A stretch of 54,427 nt of DNA from Fontibacillus phaseoli (GTDB lineage Bacteria; Bacillota; Bacilli; Paenibacillales; Paenibacillaceae). Below are positions 8,444 to 16,436 of the stretch, one piece after another. Under the pieces are notes generated by a model that worked only from the letters and a program-made list of their open reading frames with translations, was not told where the DNA came from and made no database searches. Location of the stretch: assembly GCF_003337355.1 (NCBI RefSeq), contig NZ_QPJW01000019.1:1-54427 (forward strand), written 5' to 3'. Every line of letters starts with the position of its first letter. Position 1 is the stretch's first letter. Position numbers and translations under genes: made by a program.

Positions 8444-9898
8444 TTACAACGACGGGCGTTGTTTATGATGATCCGTATGGGCTTCATACGCATGAGCTAC
8501 CCGGAGAAGATGACTCTCGCCGAACGGTTTGCCGATAATTTGCAGGCCAACCGGAAGTCCATCGGCAAAGCCGCAAGGAACACTGATGGCGGGAACCCCG
8601 GCCAGGCTGACCGGAATCGTCAGAATATCGTTAAGATACATCGTCAACGGATCGTCAACCTGCGATCCCAGCGGAAAAGCGGTCGTCGGCGCCGTTGGCC
8701 CGATGATCACGTCATATTTTTCAAAGGTCTGGTCAAAATCGCGTTTAATCAGCGTACGGACTTTTTGCGCTTTTAAATAATACGCGTCATAATATCCGGA
8801 ACTCAGCGCATATGTGCCGAGCATGATCCGGCGTTTCACTTCCGGTCCGAAGCCCTGGCTGCGCGATTCCAGGTACAAGTCCAGCAGGTTGCCCGAGTGG
8901 TCTGCGCGCACGCCGTAACGCACACCGTCAAACCGCGACAAGTTGGAGGAAGCTTCCGAAGAAGCCAGCAAGTAGTAAGCCGCAACCGCATATTCCGTAT
9001 GCGGCAGGGAGACCTCTTCCCAAACGGCGCCCATGCTTTCCATTACTTTCAGGGCCTCCAAAACCGCAGCTTTCACTTGCGGATCGACGCCCTCCAGGTA
9101 TTCCTTCGGTACCGCGATCTTTAATCCCTTGATGTCCCCCGTCAAAGCTGCCAGATAGTCCGGCACGTCAACATTCGCGGAGGTCGAATCCTTGTGATCA
9201 TGGCCTGCGATGGCCTGCAACACATAGGCGGAATCTTCGACGTTTTTCGTAATCGGTCCAATCTGATCCAGCGAGGAGGCAAAGGCCACCAAACCGTAGC
9301 GGGAAACGAGACCGTAAGTCGGCTTCAAGCCAACTACGCCGCAGTAGGATGCAGGCTGGCGGATGGAACCGCCCGTGTCGGAGCCCAGTGTGAAATAAGC
9401 TTCTCCCGCAGCAACTGCGGCGGCCGAACCGCCACTGGACCCGCCAGGGACACGGCTTAAATCCCAAGGGTTTCGCACCGGATGAAAACTGGAGTTTTCA
9501 TTGGAACCCCCCATGGCAAACTCGTCCATGTTCAACTTGCCGATCGTCACAGCTTCCGCTTGCTTCAGCTTCGAAACTGCGGTCGCGTCGTAAATCGGAT
9601 CATAATTGCTTAGAAACTGGCTCGCGCACGTAGTCCGCAATCCCTCTGTCACCATGTTATCTTTAATTCCCGCAGGCAGACCGAACAACAACCCGCGCGC
9701 CTCTCCGCTGACCAGCTTGTTATCGAGTCGGGCCGCTTCCGCCCGGGCTCCTTCCTCATTCAGCGTCAAATAAGCGCCAACACGACTATCCCGTTCCGCA
9801 ATTTTGGCAAATGCTTCGCCAACCAAATCGGTGACAGACAACTCTTTCTTGCTGAGCCGATTATGTATTTCCTGCAAACGCAAATCAAACAGCGTCAC
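8444..9898 (-). CDS. gatA: Asp-tRNA(Asn)/Glu-tRNA(Gln) amidotransferase subunit A
   Basis: 484 residues from GTG with AAAGGAGG 8 nt upstream. Amidase-signature protein: lysine in the GIKDN segment (about 78-82), and the glycine/serine-rich stretch GGSSGGSAAAVAAG (about 152-165) holding the cis-Ser and nucleophile Ser. It hydrolyses glutamine and channels ammonia to GatB. Lies 24 bp before gatB and 46 bp after gatC, in one operon. Presence of GatCAB implies an indirect route to Gln-tRNA, as in most Firmicutes. Confidence 0.97.
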   Translation of the reverse strand: MTLFDLRLQEIHNRLSKKELSVTDLVGEAFAKIAERDSRVGAYLTLNEEGARAEAARLDNKLVSGEARGLLFGLPAGIKDNMVTEGLRTTCASQFLSNYDPIYDATAVSKLKQAEAVTIGKLNMDEFAMGGSNENSSFHPVRNPWDLSRVPGGSSGGSAAAVAAGEAYFTLGSDTGGSIRQPASYCGVVGLKPTYGLVSRYGLVAFASSLDQIGPITKNVEDSAYVLQAIAGHDHKDSTSANVDVPDYLAALTGDIKGLKIAVPKEYLEGVDPQVKAAVLEALKVMESMGAVWEEVSLPHTEYAVAAYYLLASSEASSNLSRFDGVRYGVRADHSGNLLDLYLESRSQGFGPEVKRRIMLGTYALSSGYYDAYYLKAQKVRTLIKRDFDQTFEKYDVIIGPTAPTTAFPLGSQVDDPLTMYLNDILTIPVSLAGVPAISVPCGFADGLPVGLQIIGKPFGESHLLRVAHAYEAHTDHHKQRPSL

Positions 9899-9944
9899 TG
9901 CCGCATCCTCCTTTCAAATTGTGCAAAAGTGTCTTCTTCCTCGT

Positions 9945-10232
9945 CTATTCCAGCACTGCAGGTACTTTGAACTGGCCGTCCTCTTCATCCGGCACATTCC
10001 GGAATACTTTCTCCTGCGACAGACTCTCGTGCACTTCGTCCTCGCGCATGACGTTGCTAAGATGCAGCACATGCGTCGTCGGTTCCACGCCTTCCGTGTC
10101 CAACTCGTTCAATTTCTCCGCATATTGTAAAATAGCGTTCAACTGCTCCGTGAACATTTCCCGCTCTTCGTCAGTTAAGTTCAACCGGGCCAGTTTGGCC
10201 ACATGCTCCACGTCCTTAACCTGAATGCTCAT
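9945..10232 (-). CDS. gatC: Asp-tRNA(Asn)/Glu-tRNA(Gln) amidotransferase subunit C
   Basis: 95 residues, typical for GatC. The N-terminal motif VEHVAKLARLNLTDEE and the C-terminal DEVHESLSQEKVFRNVPDEEDGQFKVP belt are diagnostic. GatC holds GatA and GatB together. AGGAGG site before ATG. First gene of gatCAB; the promoter should lie in 10233-10330, where I see no perfect consensus. Confidence 0.95.
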   Translation of the reverse strand: MSIQVKDVEHVAKLARLNLTDEEREMFTEQLNAILQYAEKLNELDTEGVEPTTHVLHLSNVMREDEVHESLSQEKVFRNVPDEEDGQFKVPAVLE

Positions 10233-10401
10233 TGTTCTTTCCTCCTTCGTTATCCCTGACGGGACCTTAACTTGTCCATTCTAACATGACGTTTCGGATG
10301 AATAAAATTATATTGTAGAATGGGATGGAGTTCAATCCATTAACGCGAAACAAGACGAAAGCCGCCGTAGCTTTCCAGACCGCGCCTGCTTTAAACAGCG
10401 A

Positions 10402-10430
10402 ATAGGCCACCGATGAAACCGGTAGCCTAT
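10402..10430 (-). terminator. Terminator-like hairpin after the 42-aa ORF
   Basis: Inverted repeat ATAGGCTACCG / CGGTGGCCTAT on the minus strand with a short loop, about 14 bp after the small ORF; the T-run is poor. Confidence 0.6.
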
Positions 10431-10443
10431 CGTTTGGGTTAGC

Positions 10444-10572
10444 CTACGATGTAGTATGTTCCACATCATACTCGCCGGAAAGCTTTTTCAGCGAATTGAT
10501 TTTACCATGGGGGTGCTGCTCCTGCTTCCGGGCCTTCCAAGCTGCTTCTTTTCTGCGCTTCTGCTGGCTCAT
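10444..10572 (-). CDS. Small basic 42-residue protein, unknown
   Basis: A short ORF with a clear AGAGGAGG site 9 nt before ATG. The product (MSQQKRRKEAAWKARKQEQ start) is Lys/Arg/Gln-rich in its first half and ends SGEYDVEHTTS. It has no membrane segment or cysteine. It is enclosed by hairpins on both sides, which supports an independent transcription unit. Family not recognised; the basic N-terminus could bind nucleic acid, but that is a guess. Confidence 0.6.
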   Translation of the reverse strand: MSQQKRRKEAAWKARKQEQHPHGKINSLKKLSGEYDVEHTTS

Positions 10573-10661
10573 CTAAGGTAGCCTCCTCTGGAGATACGTC
10601 ATATACTACAGGTATTAGATTGTAAAATATCGCAATGATTCATTCAGGAGAACGAAAAAAA

Positions 10662-10680
10662 GAACCGGCATCGCCGGCTC
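10662..10680 (-). terminator. Terminator after the 127-aa gene
   Basis: Hairpin GAGCCGGC / GCCGGTTC with a 3-nt loop and a T7 run on the minus strand. The gene's stop codon sits at the foot of the stem. Confidence 0.85.
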
Positions 10681-10681
10681 T

Positions 10682-11065
10682 TTATATCCACGCTCGCAAG
10701 TTCACCTGCTTGATGAACTCCGCCTGAGACAAAACTTCCTTTGTTGGTTCCATCTGTTCGTCCGCATCATTGTTCTCGCCATTCAACACATGCAGAAACA
10801 GCTTTTCATTGTGCGTTGCCAGAGCGTAATCGATGAGCGCTTCCTGGGTAGCCCGCTCCGCTTCGTACTCCAGGAGCAGTTCCTCGGATTCCACATCATC
10901 CGAAGGGACATAATAATTCCGTCCTGTCTTCGGAGCACGGATAACGTAATCAAACGCATTATCCGGATTACGATCATAAGCAATAACGTACCCATATTCC
11001 CCAACAGGAAGATTCTGCTCAAAGGCATCTCCGACGATTACAACTCTCTCTCCCAACTGCAGCAT
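10682..11065 (-). CDS. Hypothetical acidic 127-residue protein
   Basis: ATG with a GGGAGG site 6 nt upstream. The N-terminal half (GERVVIVGDAFEQNLPVGEYGYVIAYDRN) looks like a small SH3/KOW-type beta barrel; the second half is helical and acidic. No catalytic motif or membrane segment is visible. It is a single-gene unit with its own terminator. Family not recognised. Confidence 0.7.
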   Translation of the reverse strand: MLQLGERVVIVGDAFEQNLPVGEYGYVIAYDRNPDNAFDYVIRAPKTGRNYYVPSDDVESEELLLEYEAERATQEALIDYALATHNEKLFLHVLNGENNDADEQMEPTKEVLSQAEFIKQVNLRAWI

Positions 11066-11151
11066 CGTCTACCTCCCTGATATAATCAATAAGTTATTTT
11101 ACTATCCTACTAAAAAAATCAGAGATGGGCAACATTTGCTTGAAAGAAGAG

Positions 11152-11802
11152 TTATTCCACCTTCATTCTCTTAACGTCATCCCCCATGGACGATAATAAC
11201 GTCTCCATCGTAGCCTCTGCTTTAAATTTTACGGTAAGCGTAAGGACGATCTCCTCTTCACGGCGGTCCGCTTCAAACACAAGCACGGAGACATGATGTT
11301 CTTCCAGACGTTCAAGAATCCGGTTTACGGCGCCTTGCTCCCGTTCCATGACAATAACGATCTGTTCGGTTTTAGGGGAAGTCAGCCAGCTAATGCGGCC
11401 ATGCAAAGCGATCTGACCAAGAAAAATCAGTAGCGTAACCCCGACTCCTATAAAGTACAAGCCTGCTCCAATAGCCATCCCGATCCCAGCCGTCGCCCAT
11501 ATGCCAGCCGCCGTAGTCAGCCCTTTTACGGTATGCTTTTGCATAAATATCATACCCGCGCCCAAAAAGCTGACCCCGCTGACAACCCCGGCCGCGATTC
11601 TCGAAGGATCCAGAGACAAGTTGTCCCAGCCGATCTGATCCTGAAAACCGTATTTGGAAATGATGACCATCAGCGCCGCGCCGACCGCAACGACATAGTG
11701 TGTTCTTACGCCCGCTTCCTTCATCCGGTCCTTACGTTCAAAACCGATGATCACTCCACATATTCCCGCAATCAGAATTCTCAACAATAGTTCGTATTCC
11801 AC
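11152..11802 (-). CDS. MgtC/SapB-family membrane protein
   Basis: 216 residues from GTG at 11802, chosen for GGGGG 7 nt upstream; a TTG six codons earlier is possible. The start EYELLLRILIAGICGVIIGFERK and the stretch VVAVGAALMVIISKYGF followed by RIAAGVVSGVSFLGAGMI are the MgtC/SapB membrane signature (about four to five segments, residues 1-130). An ACT-like C-terminal domain (about 140-216) follows. MgtC-type proteins are linked to growth at low magnesium and control of ATP synthase in other bacteria; the short form of the SapB type is less understood. Single gene. Confidence 0.85.
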   Translation of the reverse strand: MEYELLLRILIAGICGVIIGFERKDRMKEAGVRTHYVVAVGAALMVIISKYGFQDQIGWDNLSLDPSRIAAGVVSGVSFLGAGMIFMQKHTVKGLTTAAGIWATAGIGMAIGAGLYFIGVGVTLLIFLGQIALHGRISWLTSPKTEQIVIVMEREQGAVNRILERLEEHHVSVLVFEADRREEEIVLTLTVKFKAEATMETLLSSMGDDVKRMKVE

Positions 11803-11904
11803 TTCTAGGCCCCCGATCAAGAAACAATAATACTATCTTAACAAAACCGGGGAGAAGAATGAAATCAAAGGGCCTGGAATTTGATAGTGCTTAATCCGTC
11901 GCGT

Positions 11905-12681
11905 TCAGTCTGAAATGCCCTGCCGTCGCAAGCTCCAGGAAGATGCAGCAATAAACAAAATACATAACATCAGGGTTATTGCTATCGGTACAGCAGGATT
12001 GGCCGGAGCCTGCGGTCCGGCCAGATGTCCGGCGGCTGTCGTCAAAAGATGCGCGGGACTCCAAGCCAGCCAGGAGGGTACCAGACCATGTGCCAACGAC
12101 AGCGCGCCTATTACCAGTAGCGATACTACCGCGGCTGCACTGCCTCGAAGCACCGTACTGCACATCATTGTGAGCGAAACGGCGAAGGAGAACCAGATTA
12201 AATACAGCCCTCCAGCCGCCAATGCTTCCCGCCAAGGCACAGTTCCCTGTAACAGCGAGGTATAATACCAAGCTGAGCCGTAGCTAAGAACAAACGAAAC
12301 GACGACCAGGCTGAAATACCCCGCCCATTTAGCGATGATAAACTGAGTCGATTTAACAGGGCGCACCAAAACCAAAGCCGCCGTACCACCGGAAAGCTCG
12401 CCCGCCACCAGGTTCATGCCGGCTATAACGATCAACAGTATGCCGATCAGGCTATATTGGCTGAGCACTTTCAACATCACTTCGGCCGGTCCCGGGACCG
12501 GAAAACTGTCCACCAGTTCTGCGGGAAGTTGGCCGGAAGCCTGAAGGAGATCGGGCAAGTAAAAGGAGGTTAGCGGTTGCGTCACCCCCAGCAGTACAAA
12601 GACAACCGGAATCCAAAGCAATTTGTAGTTTCGGATCATCTCCAAAATTTCCTTACGGTACATCAACAAGGTGATCTTCAT
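11905..12681 (-). CDS. yxlG: ABC-2 type transporter permease of the sigY operon
   Basis: 258 residues with six hydrophobic segments; N-terminal LMYRKEILEMIRNYKLLWIP is typical of ABC-2 permeases. The start overlaps the yxlF stop by 4 bp (ATGA), so it is translationally coupled to the ATPase. Position and pairing match B. subtilis yxlG, last gene of the sigY operon. The substrate is unknown; in B. subtilis the operon has been linked to resistance to a toxic peptide, which I recall only generally. Confidence 0.85.
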   Translation of the reverse strand: MKITLLMYRKEILEMIRNYKLLWIPVVFVLLGVTQPLTSFYLPDLLQASGQLPAELVDSFPVPGPAEVMLKVLSQYSLIGILLIVIAGMNLVAGELSGGTAALVLVRPVKSTQFIIAKWAGYFSLVVVSFVLSYGSAWYYTSLLQGTVPWREALAAGGLYLIWFSFAVSLTMMCSTVLRGSAAAVVSLLVIGALSLAHGLVPSWLAWSPAHLLTTAAGHLAGPQAPANPAVPIAITLMLCILFIAASSWSLRRQGISD

Positions 12682-13601
12682 GAGCCGACCACCTTCATAA
12701 ACATATCTTCCAGCGAAGTCGCTCCCGCCTCAAAGCGCAGCAGCGGCATAGTCCGGGAACCGGCTTCCTTCAATATGACCTCACGCGCTATTCCCATATC
12801 CGAGACGGTCAGTAATGCCGTATCGCCCCGCAACTCAAAATCTCTGACAAAGCTTCTGTCCTGAAGAGAATGAAGCCAAGCCGCCGCTTGTCCTTTCGGA
12901 TCACTCTCCACTTGAATCGTCAGTAAAGGCTGACGGTATTTGGCTGACAGCTCGGCAAGACTTCCATGCTCGACGATTTCGCCGCTCCTGAGCATGATGA
13001 TCCGGTCGCAAACCTCCTCAGCGTCATGAAGAACATGCGTTGACAACAGGATCGTCGTCCCTTGCCGGAGCTGCTGCAGCAAGTCCATCACCTCGCGCCG
13101 GCCCAACGGATCCAGGGCGGATACAGGTTCATCCAACAGCAACAACCGGGGATGATGTACCAAAGCCTGAGCCAAACCAAGCCTCTGCTTCATCCCCCCG
13201 GAATAGCCGGAAATACGCCGTCTTGACGCCTCGCTAAGACCAACCCTTTCCAGAATCAATTCCGCTTCTGCCACGGCCTGCTTTCCGGTCATTCCACTCA
13301 ACCCCGCTGCATAAACCACATACTCCTTGCCCGTCATCCAGCCATAAAAGGAAGGATGTTGCGGCAAATAACCGATTTGATTGCGCCAAGAGATTTCCGA
13401 AGTCTCCTTTCCATTGATCAATACGCTTCCCGAAGTTGGGGACAGCAGCCCCGCAAGCATCCGAAGTGTTGTCGTTTTTCCTGCTCCGTTGGGGCCTAAC
13501 AAGGCGGTACAACCGCCTTCCTCCAGTTCAAAAGAAATTTCCTTCACCGCCGTGCGCGTACCAAACTTCTTGCTTAATTGAGTAACGCTTAGTCTGCTCA
13601 T
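12678..13601 (-). CDS. yxlF: ABC transporter ATP-binding protein of the sigY operon
   Basis: 307 residues from ATG at 13601, with GGAGGGG upstream and overlap with the yxlE stop; longer in-frame starts are not supported. Walker A GPNGAGKTT, signature SGGMKQRLGLAQAL, Walker B LLLLDEPVSALDP and the switch His (STHVLHDAEE) are complete. The C-terminal part (about 215-307) is the DrrA-type extension. It energises the YxlG permease. Confidence 0.92.
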   Translation of the reverse strand: MSRLSVTQLSKKFGTRTAVKEISFELEEGGCTALLGPNGAGKTTTLRMLAGLLSPTSGSVLINGKETSEISWRNQIGYLPQHPSFYGWMTGKEYVVYAAGLSGMTGKQAVAEAELILERVGLSEASRRRISGYSGGMKQRLGLAQALVHHPRLLLLDEPVSALDPLGRREVMDLLQQLRQGTTILLSTHVLHDAEEVCDRIIMLRSGEIVEHGSLAELSAKYRQPLLTIQVESDPKGQAAAWLHSLQDRSFVRDFELRGDTALLTVSDMGIAREVILKEAGSRTMPLLRFEAGATSLEDMFMKVVGS

Positions 13602-13828
13602 CCTTGTCCCCTCCGGCCGACAGCAAAGTAGGCAACGCTCCCGATGATATTTCCAAAGAGGATAACGAGAACCCAAATCCATTTAGGCCCCCTTACCGAC
13701 TCGGGTGCCGTTTTGGCCAGAGAGATCAGCCCGATCAAAGCAAGAATCAACTGTAAAATCACGACGGGCAATATGAGGCCCCACTGAATGTCCACGTACT
13801 TTCCCCATTTCTTTCTTAAAGTCTCCAT
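13598..13828 (-). CDS. yxlE: YxlE-like small membrane protein (PLDc_N type)
   Basis: 76 residues with two membrane segments and the PLDc_N-type signature GLISLAKTAPESVRGPKWIW...ILFGNIIGSVAYFAVGRR. The length and order match B. subtilis YxlE, reported with YxlC/YxlD to restrain SigY activity. It overlaps yxlF by 4 bp and follows yxlD by 3 bp. Confidence 0.88.
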   Translation of the reverse strand: METLRKKWGKYVDIQWGLILPVVILQLILALIGLISLAKTAPESVRGPKWIWVLVILFGNIIGSVAYFAVGRRGQG

Positions 13829-13831
13829 GTG

Positions 13832-14065
13832 TTACATAACCGGCGGCTTTCCGTTCTTTCTTTTTTTGCGGAATTCCGGCATTACCTCAACCAATAAATA
13901 TACAATCAGCGGAGTCGGGACGTTTAAAATGCCCCAAAGCCCCCAAAACCACGCCGACTTCTCTTTTCCGCGCTTACGGGCATCCCTAAAGATCCACATG
14001 CCCTGCGTAAGCAGCATTAGCGCTATCAAAACCCAAAGTCCCCAAGGCAACGACTCCTGACTCAT
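13832..14065 (-). CDS. yxlD: YxlD-like small membrane protein
   Basis: 77 residues with two hydrophobic segments separated by a basic loop (IFRDARKRGKEKSAWFWGLWG). The position between yxlC and yxlE identifies it. In B. subtilis YxlC and YxlD are needed to hold SigY inactive. Its start overlaps yxlC's stop by 4 bp. Confidence 0.85.
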   Translation of the reverse strand: MSQESLPWGLWVLIALMLLTQGMWIFRDARKRGKEKSAWFWGLWGILNVPTPLIVYLLVEVMPEFRKKRKNGKPPVM

Positions 14066-14397
14066 AACGATTTCTCCTTTCGGAAAAGAACGGCTATGGC
14101 CACTACCCCCAGAGCCACTGCCATTCCCAGCCCTTGGACTATGACAAATAAATAAGGTGCCTTATAAGCAAACAAGCCTCCGCCACTTATCACGGCCAAT
14201 GAAATCAAAAAGAAAATCAAGCTATCCCTTCTGTTCAACCTTTTCTTCTCCAACCAAGCAGCTTGTATTCTCTGCTCCCAGGCTTTCTCCGACAGATCGC
14301 TGATCGGCTGAACAACCCGGTCCAACCGGTTCCATTCTGTCAGTAACTCCTCGAGTGGCCCCTCTCCCGATTGATCATGAATGCCTTTATCCTTCAT
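14062..14397 (-). CDS. yxlC: YxlC-like anti-SigY factor
   Basis: 111 residues from ATG at 14397 (GGAGGT 8 nt upstream); an in-frame TTG nine bases earlier touches the ribosome site. The cytosolic N-terminus (about 1-60, rich in Trp/Leu/Glu) could contact the sigma factor; two membrane segments follow (about 62-80 and 86-105). The gene overlaps sigY by 11 bp and occupies the yxlC position, the negative regulator of SigY in B. subtilis. Confidence 0.85.
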   Translation of the reverse strand: MKDKGIHDQSGEGPLEELLTEWNRLDRVVQPISDLSEKAWEQRIQAAWLEKKRLNRRDSLIFFLISLAVISGGGLFAYKAPYLFVIVQGLGMAVALGVVAIAVLFRKEKSL

Positions 14398-14923
14398 GAC
14401 GACCAACCTCCTTCCGCAATTCGCTGAGTCCGCAGGATACGCGGGATTTTGCAGTGCCCGACGGAATATTCAGCATAGAGCCGATTTCATCGTAGGTGTA
14501 TCCGTAATAATGCTTAAGCAGTATGGCAATCCGTTGATCGGCAGGCAAACGGAATAATTGCTCCAGCAGATCGGTCCACGACTCCTGTTGGTTCTCATAA
14601 TGCCAGCGCAGCTTTCGGACGCTTTCTTCCTGTTGCATCCAGTTTTTCTCCCGTTTTTTCCGCCGGGTCTTATCGATAAACAAACGTGTGGCAATCGTTA
14701 TCAGCCAAGAAGAGAATGACGAAGAGCCATCATAGCGGTCGATCTTCTCCATGCATCGCACCATCGTATCCTGAGCCAGATCTTCAGCCGCCTTCGGATC
14801 CATCGATATTTTCACCAAATATTTATACACGAAGGAATAATGCTCATGCATTAGCGAGGCGAGAGCCGAGGAATCCCCTTGTTGAGCTTGTTGGACCAGT
14901 ACCTGTTCCCTTTCCTGTGACAT
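14387..14923 (-). CDS. sigY: ECF sigma factor SigY
   Basis: 178 residues from ATG at 14923, with AGAGGGG 6 nt before it. Sigma region 2 (YKYLVKISMDPKAAEDLAQDTMVRCMEKIDRYDGSSSFSSW) and region 4 (LPADQRIAILLKHYYGYTYDEIGSMLNIPSGTAKSRVSCGL) are complete, with the short linker of ECF factors. The downstream yxlC-D-E-F-G set, in the same order as B. subtilis, identifies SigY. A TGAACG...CGTA promoter upstream suggests autoregulation. Confidence 0.9.
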   Translation of the reverse strand: MSQEREQVLVQQAQQGDSSALASLMHEHYSFVYKYLVKISMDPKAAEDLAQDTMVRCMEKIDRYDGSSSFSSWLITIATRLFIDKTRRKKREKNWMQQEESVRKLRWHYENQQESWTDLLEQLFRLPADQRIAILLKHYYGYTYDEIGSMLNIPSGTAKSRVSCGLSELRKEVGRHEG

Positions 14924-14958
14924 GTCACACCCCTCTTGTTTCCGGTAAACATATGTAT

Positions 14959-14984
14959 TACGACTGAGACGAGGAAAACGTTCA
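14959..14984 (-). promoter_or_regulatory. Candidate autoregulatory SigY promoter
   Basis: Minus-strand TGAACG (14979-14984) and CGTA (14959-14962) with a 16-bp spacer, about 36 bp before the sigY start. GAAC...CGT is the ECF pattern, and B. subtilis SigY recognises a TGAACG-type -35 at its own promoter. Confidence 0.6.
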
Positions 14985-15174
14985 GACCCAATAAAAAAAG
15001 TCATAAAAAGAAGACCGCCTCTATAGGCGATCCCCAAATTTCTTAGAACCTTGATATACAATTGGCTTAGATAAAAAAGAACGCAAACCGGGATGATTCC
15101 GCAGCTTGCGTGCTTCGCAAAGGTTACAAATATTTAATGACTTGATTTTAGCAAAGCAGAGCTTCCTTGTCCAG

Positions 15175-15203
15175 CTTTTTTGCACTTTTTGTGCAAAAAT
15201 TTG
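15175..15203. terminator. Hairpin between the metallo-hydrolase and sigY units
   Basis: Short palindrome TTTTTTGCAC/GTGCAAAAA around a TTTTT loop, A/T-rich on both sides. It lies 33 bp beyond the stop of the metallo-hydrolase gene, so it probably ends that operon before sigY. The remaining part of 14985-15235 holds only the candidate SigY promoter. Confidence 0.55.
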
Positions 15204-15235
15204 TTGTAAAAAGTCTCTATACGTTCAGGATATCA

Positions 15236-15862
15236 CTAGGAGACGTAAGGATTGTTCGCCTTTTCGTATCCGATAGTCGTTTTAGGGCCATGTCCGGGAT
15301 ACACTTTCGTTTCATCCGGAAACCGGAACAGCGTCCCGCGGATTGAATTATACAGGTCCGCTTCGCGGCCACCCGGGAGGTCCGTACGTCCGACGCCCAT
15401 TTTAAACAGGCAATCGCCCGAGAACAGGTCGCTGCCGCACAGAAAGCTCACACTGCCAGGCGAATGGCCCGGCGTATGATAGACCGTGAATTCATGGCCG
15501 ATCAGCGTGATCTTCTGTCCCTGAGCCAAATCGAACTCGGCAGGATCGCTTGCGACCGGCCCGGTTACATTAGGCCACATCAGCGATCCGTTCAACTTCG
15601 GCGTCGTTAGCCATTCGCTTTCCAACGGGTGCACATAAACGGGACACCCCTTCAGTTTGCGAACTTCATCCAAGCCACCGATATGATCGAAATGAGCATG
15701 CGTCAGCAAAATCGCTTCGATTTCCAGGCCCTCGATCCGGCGAAGCAGCGGACCCGGGTTCGAACCCGGGTCGATAATTACGGCACGATTCTCATCTTCC
15801 CCCCGCAGCAGGTAAGCATTAGTTTGAAGCGGTCCAAGGGAAAAGCTTTCTATTTTCAACAT
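15236..15862 (-). CDS. MBL-fold metallo-hydrolase (glyoxalase II/YqgX-like)
   Basis: 208 residues. The metal motif THAHFDH (H55, H57, D59, H60), a downstream HTPGHSPGS histidine, GDCLF aspartate, and a C-terminal PGHGP histidine complete a two-metal site. Length matches YqgX-type hydrolases rather than true glyoxalase II, which has an extra C-terminal domain. Seven bp follow the thioredoxin gene; last gene of the DedA-thioredoxin-MBL operon. Confidence 0.88.
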   Translation of the reverse strand: MLKIESFSLGPLQTNAYLLRGEDENRAVIIDPGSNPGPLLRRIEGLEIEAILLTHAHFDHIGGLDEVRKLKGCPVYVHPLESEWLTTPKLNGSLMWPNVTGPVASDPAEFDLAQGQKITLIGHEFTVYHTPGHSPGSVSFLCGSDLFSGDCLFKMGVGRTDLPGGREADLYNSIRGTLFRFPDETKVYPGHGPKTTIGYEKANNPYVS

Positions 15863-15869
15863 CTGCAGT

Positions 15870-16436
15870 TCACATTCCCGAGATCAACGCCCGCAGTTCG
15901 GCAACCACCGACGCGTTCACTCCGGCTCCTTCCTCATATCTCTCCGCCATCCGCTGCCGGACGGCCCCGATTTTTTCTTCGTAATCAAAGGCTTCCCGGT
16001 CCGGGTTTTCCCGTTTGAAATCTACCATCAAAGCCTGTACGTGCGCAGGACGGGGTCCCCAATGGCCAAGCACATGTCCGCCGGTATCCGCAACAATCAC
16101 AATGGGAACGGAACGGCCGCCCATCGTCAAAAAATAGTCCATGACATCCTGATGATCTTCCAGGATCAGCACTTCCGTCTTCAATCCCGACACTTCCAGC
16201 GCCCGGAATATGACCGGAACGCTGCGTACGACATCGCCGCACCAGTCCGCGGCCAAAATCAACACACGAAGATCGTCACGGAAGTTCAAACTTTCAAAAA
16301 ACTCGCGATCCTCTTCGCTCACCCAGACGAAATTCTCATACCCTTGCGCAAAAGCTTCCTTGTTTCGTTGCATGCTCTCCATAAATTGCCGGGGAGCAAC
16401 CCCTTTTCCAAACTTTTCGGATACATTCACACTCAT
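15870..16436 (-). CDS. Thioredoxin-family protein with a single active-site cysteine
   Basis: 188 residues. Thioredoxin-fold core with AADWCGDVVRSVP (C66); the second cysteine of a CxxC motif is absent (CGDV). Short cytosolic N-terminus and no signal peptide. It resembles the Thioredoxin_9-type family, in which a DWCGD motif is usual. The RSVPIVIV cis-proline loop is present. The redox or scaffold role is unknown. AAAGGAG 8 nt before ATG. The start abuts the dedA stop. Confidence 0.78.
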   Translation of the reverse strand: MSVNVSEKFGKGVAPRQFMESMQRNKEAFAQGYENFVWVSEEDREFFESLNFRDDLRVLILAADWCGDVVRSVPVIFRALEVSGLKTEVLILEDHQDVMDYFLTMGGRSVPIVIVADTGGHVLGHWGPRPAHVQALMVDFKRENPDREAFDYEEKIGAVRQRMAERYEEGAGVNASVVAELRALISGM

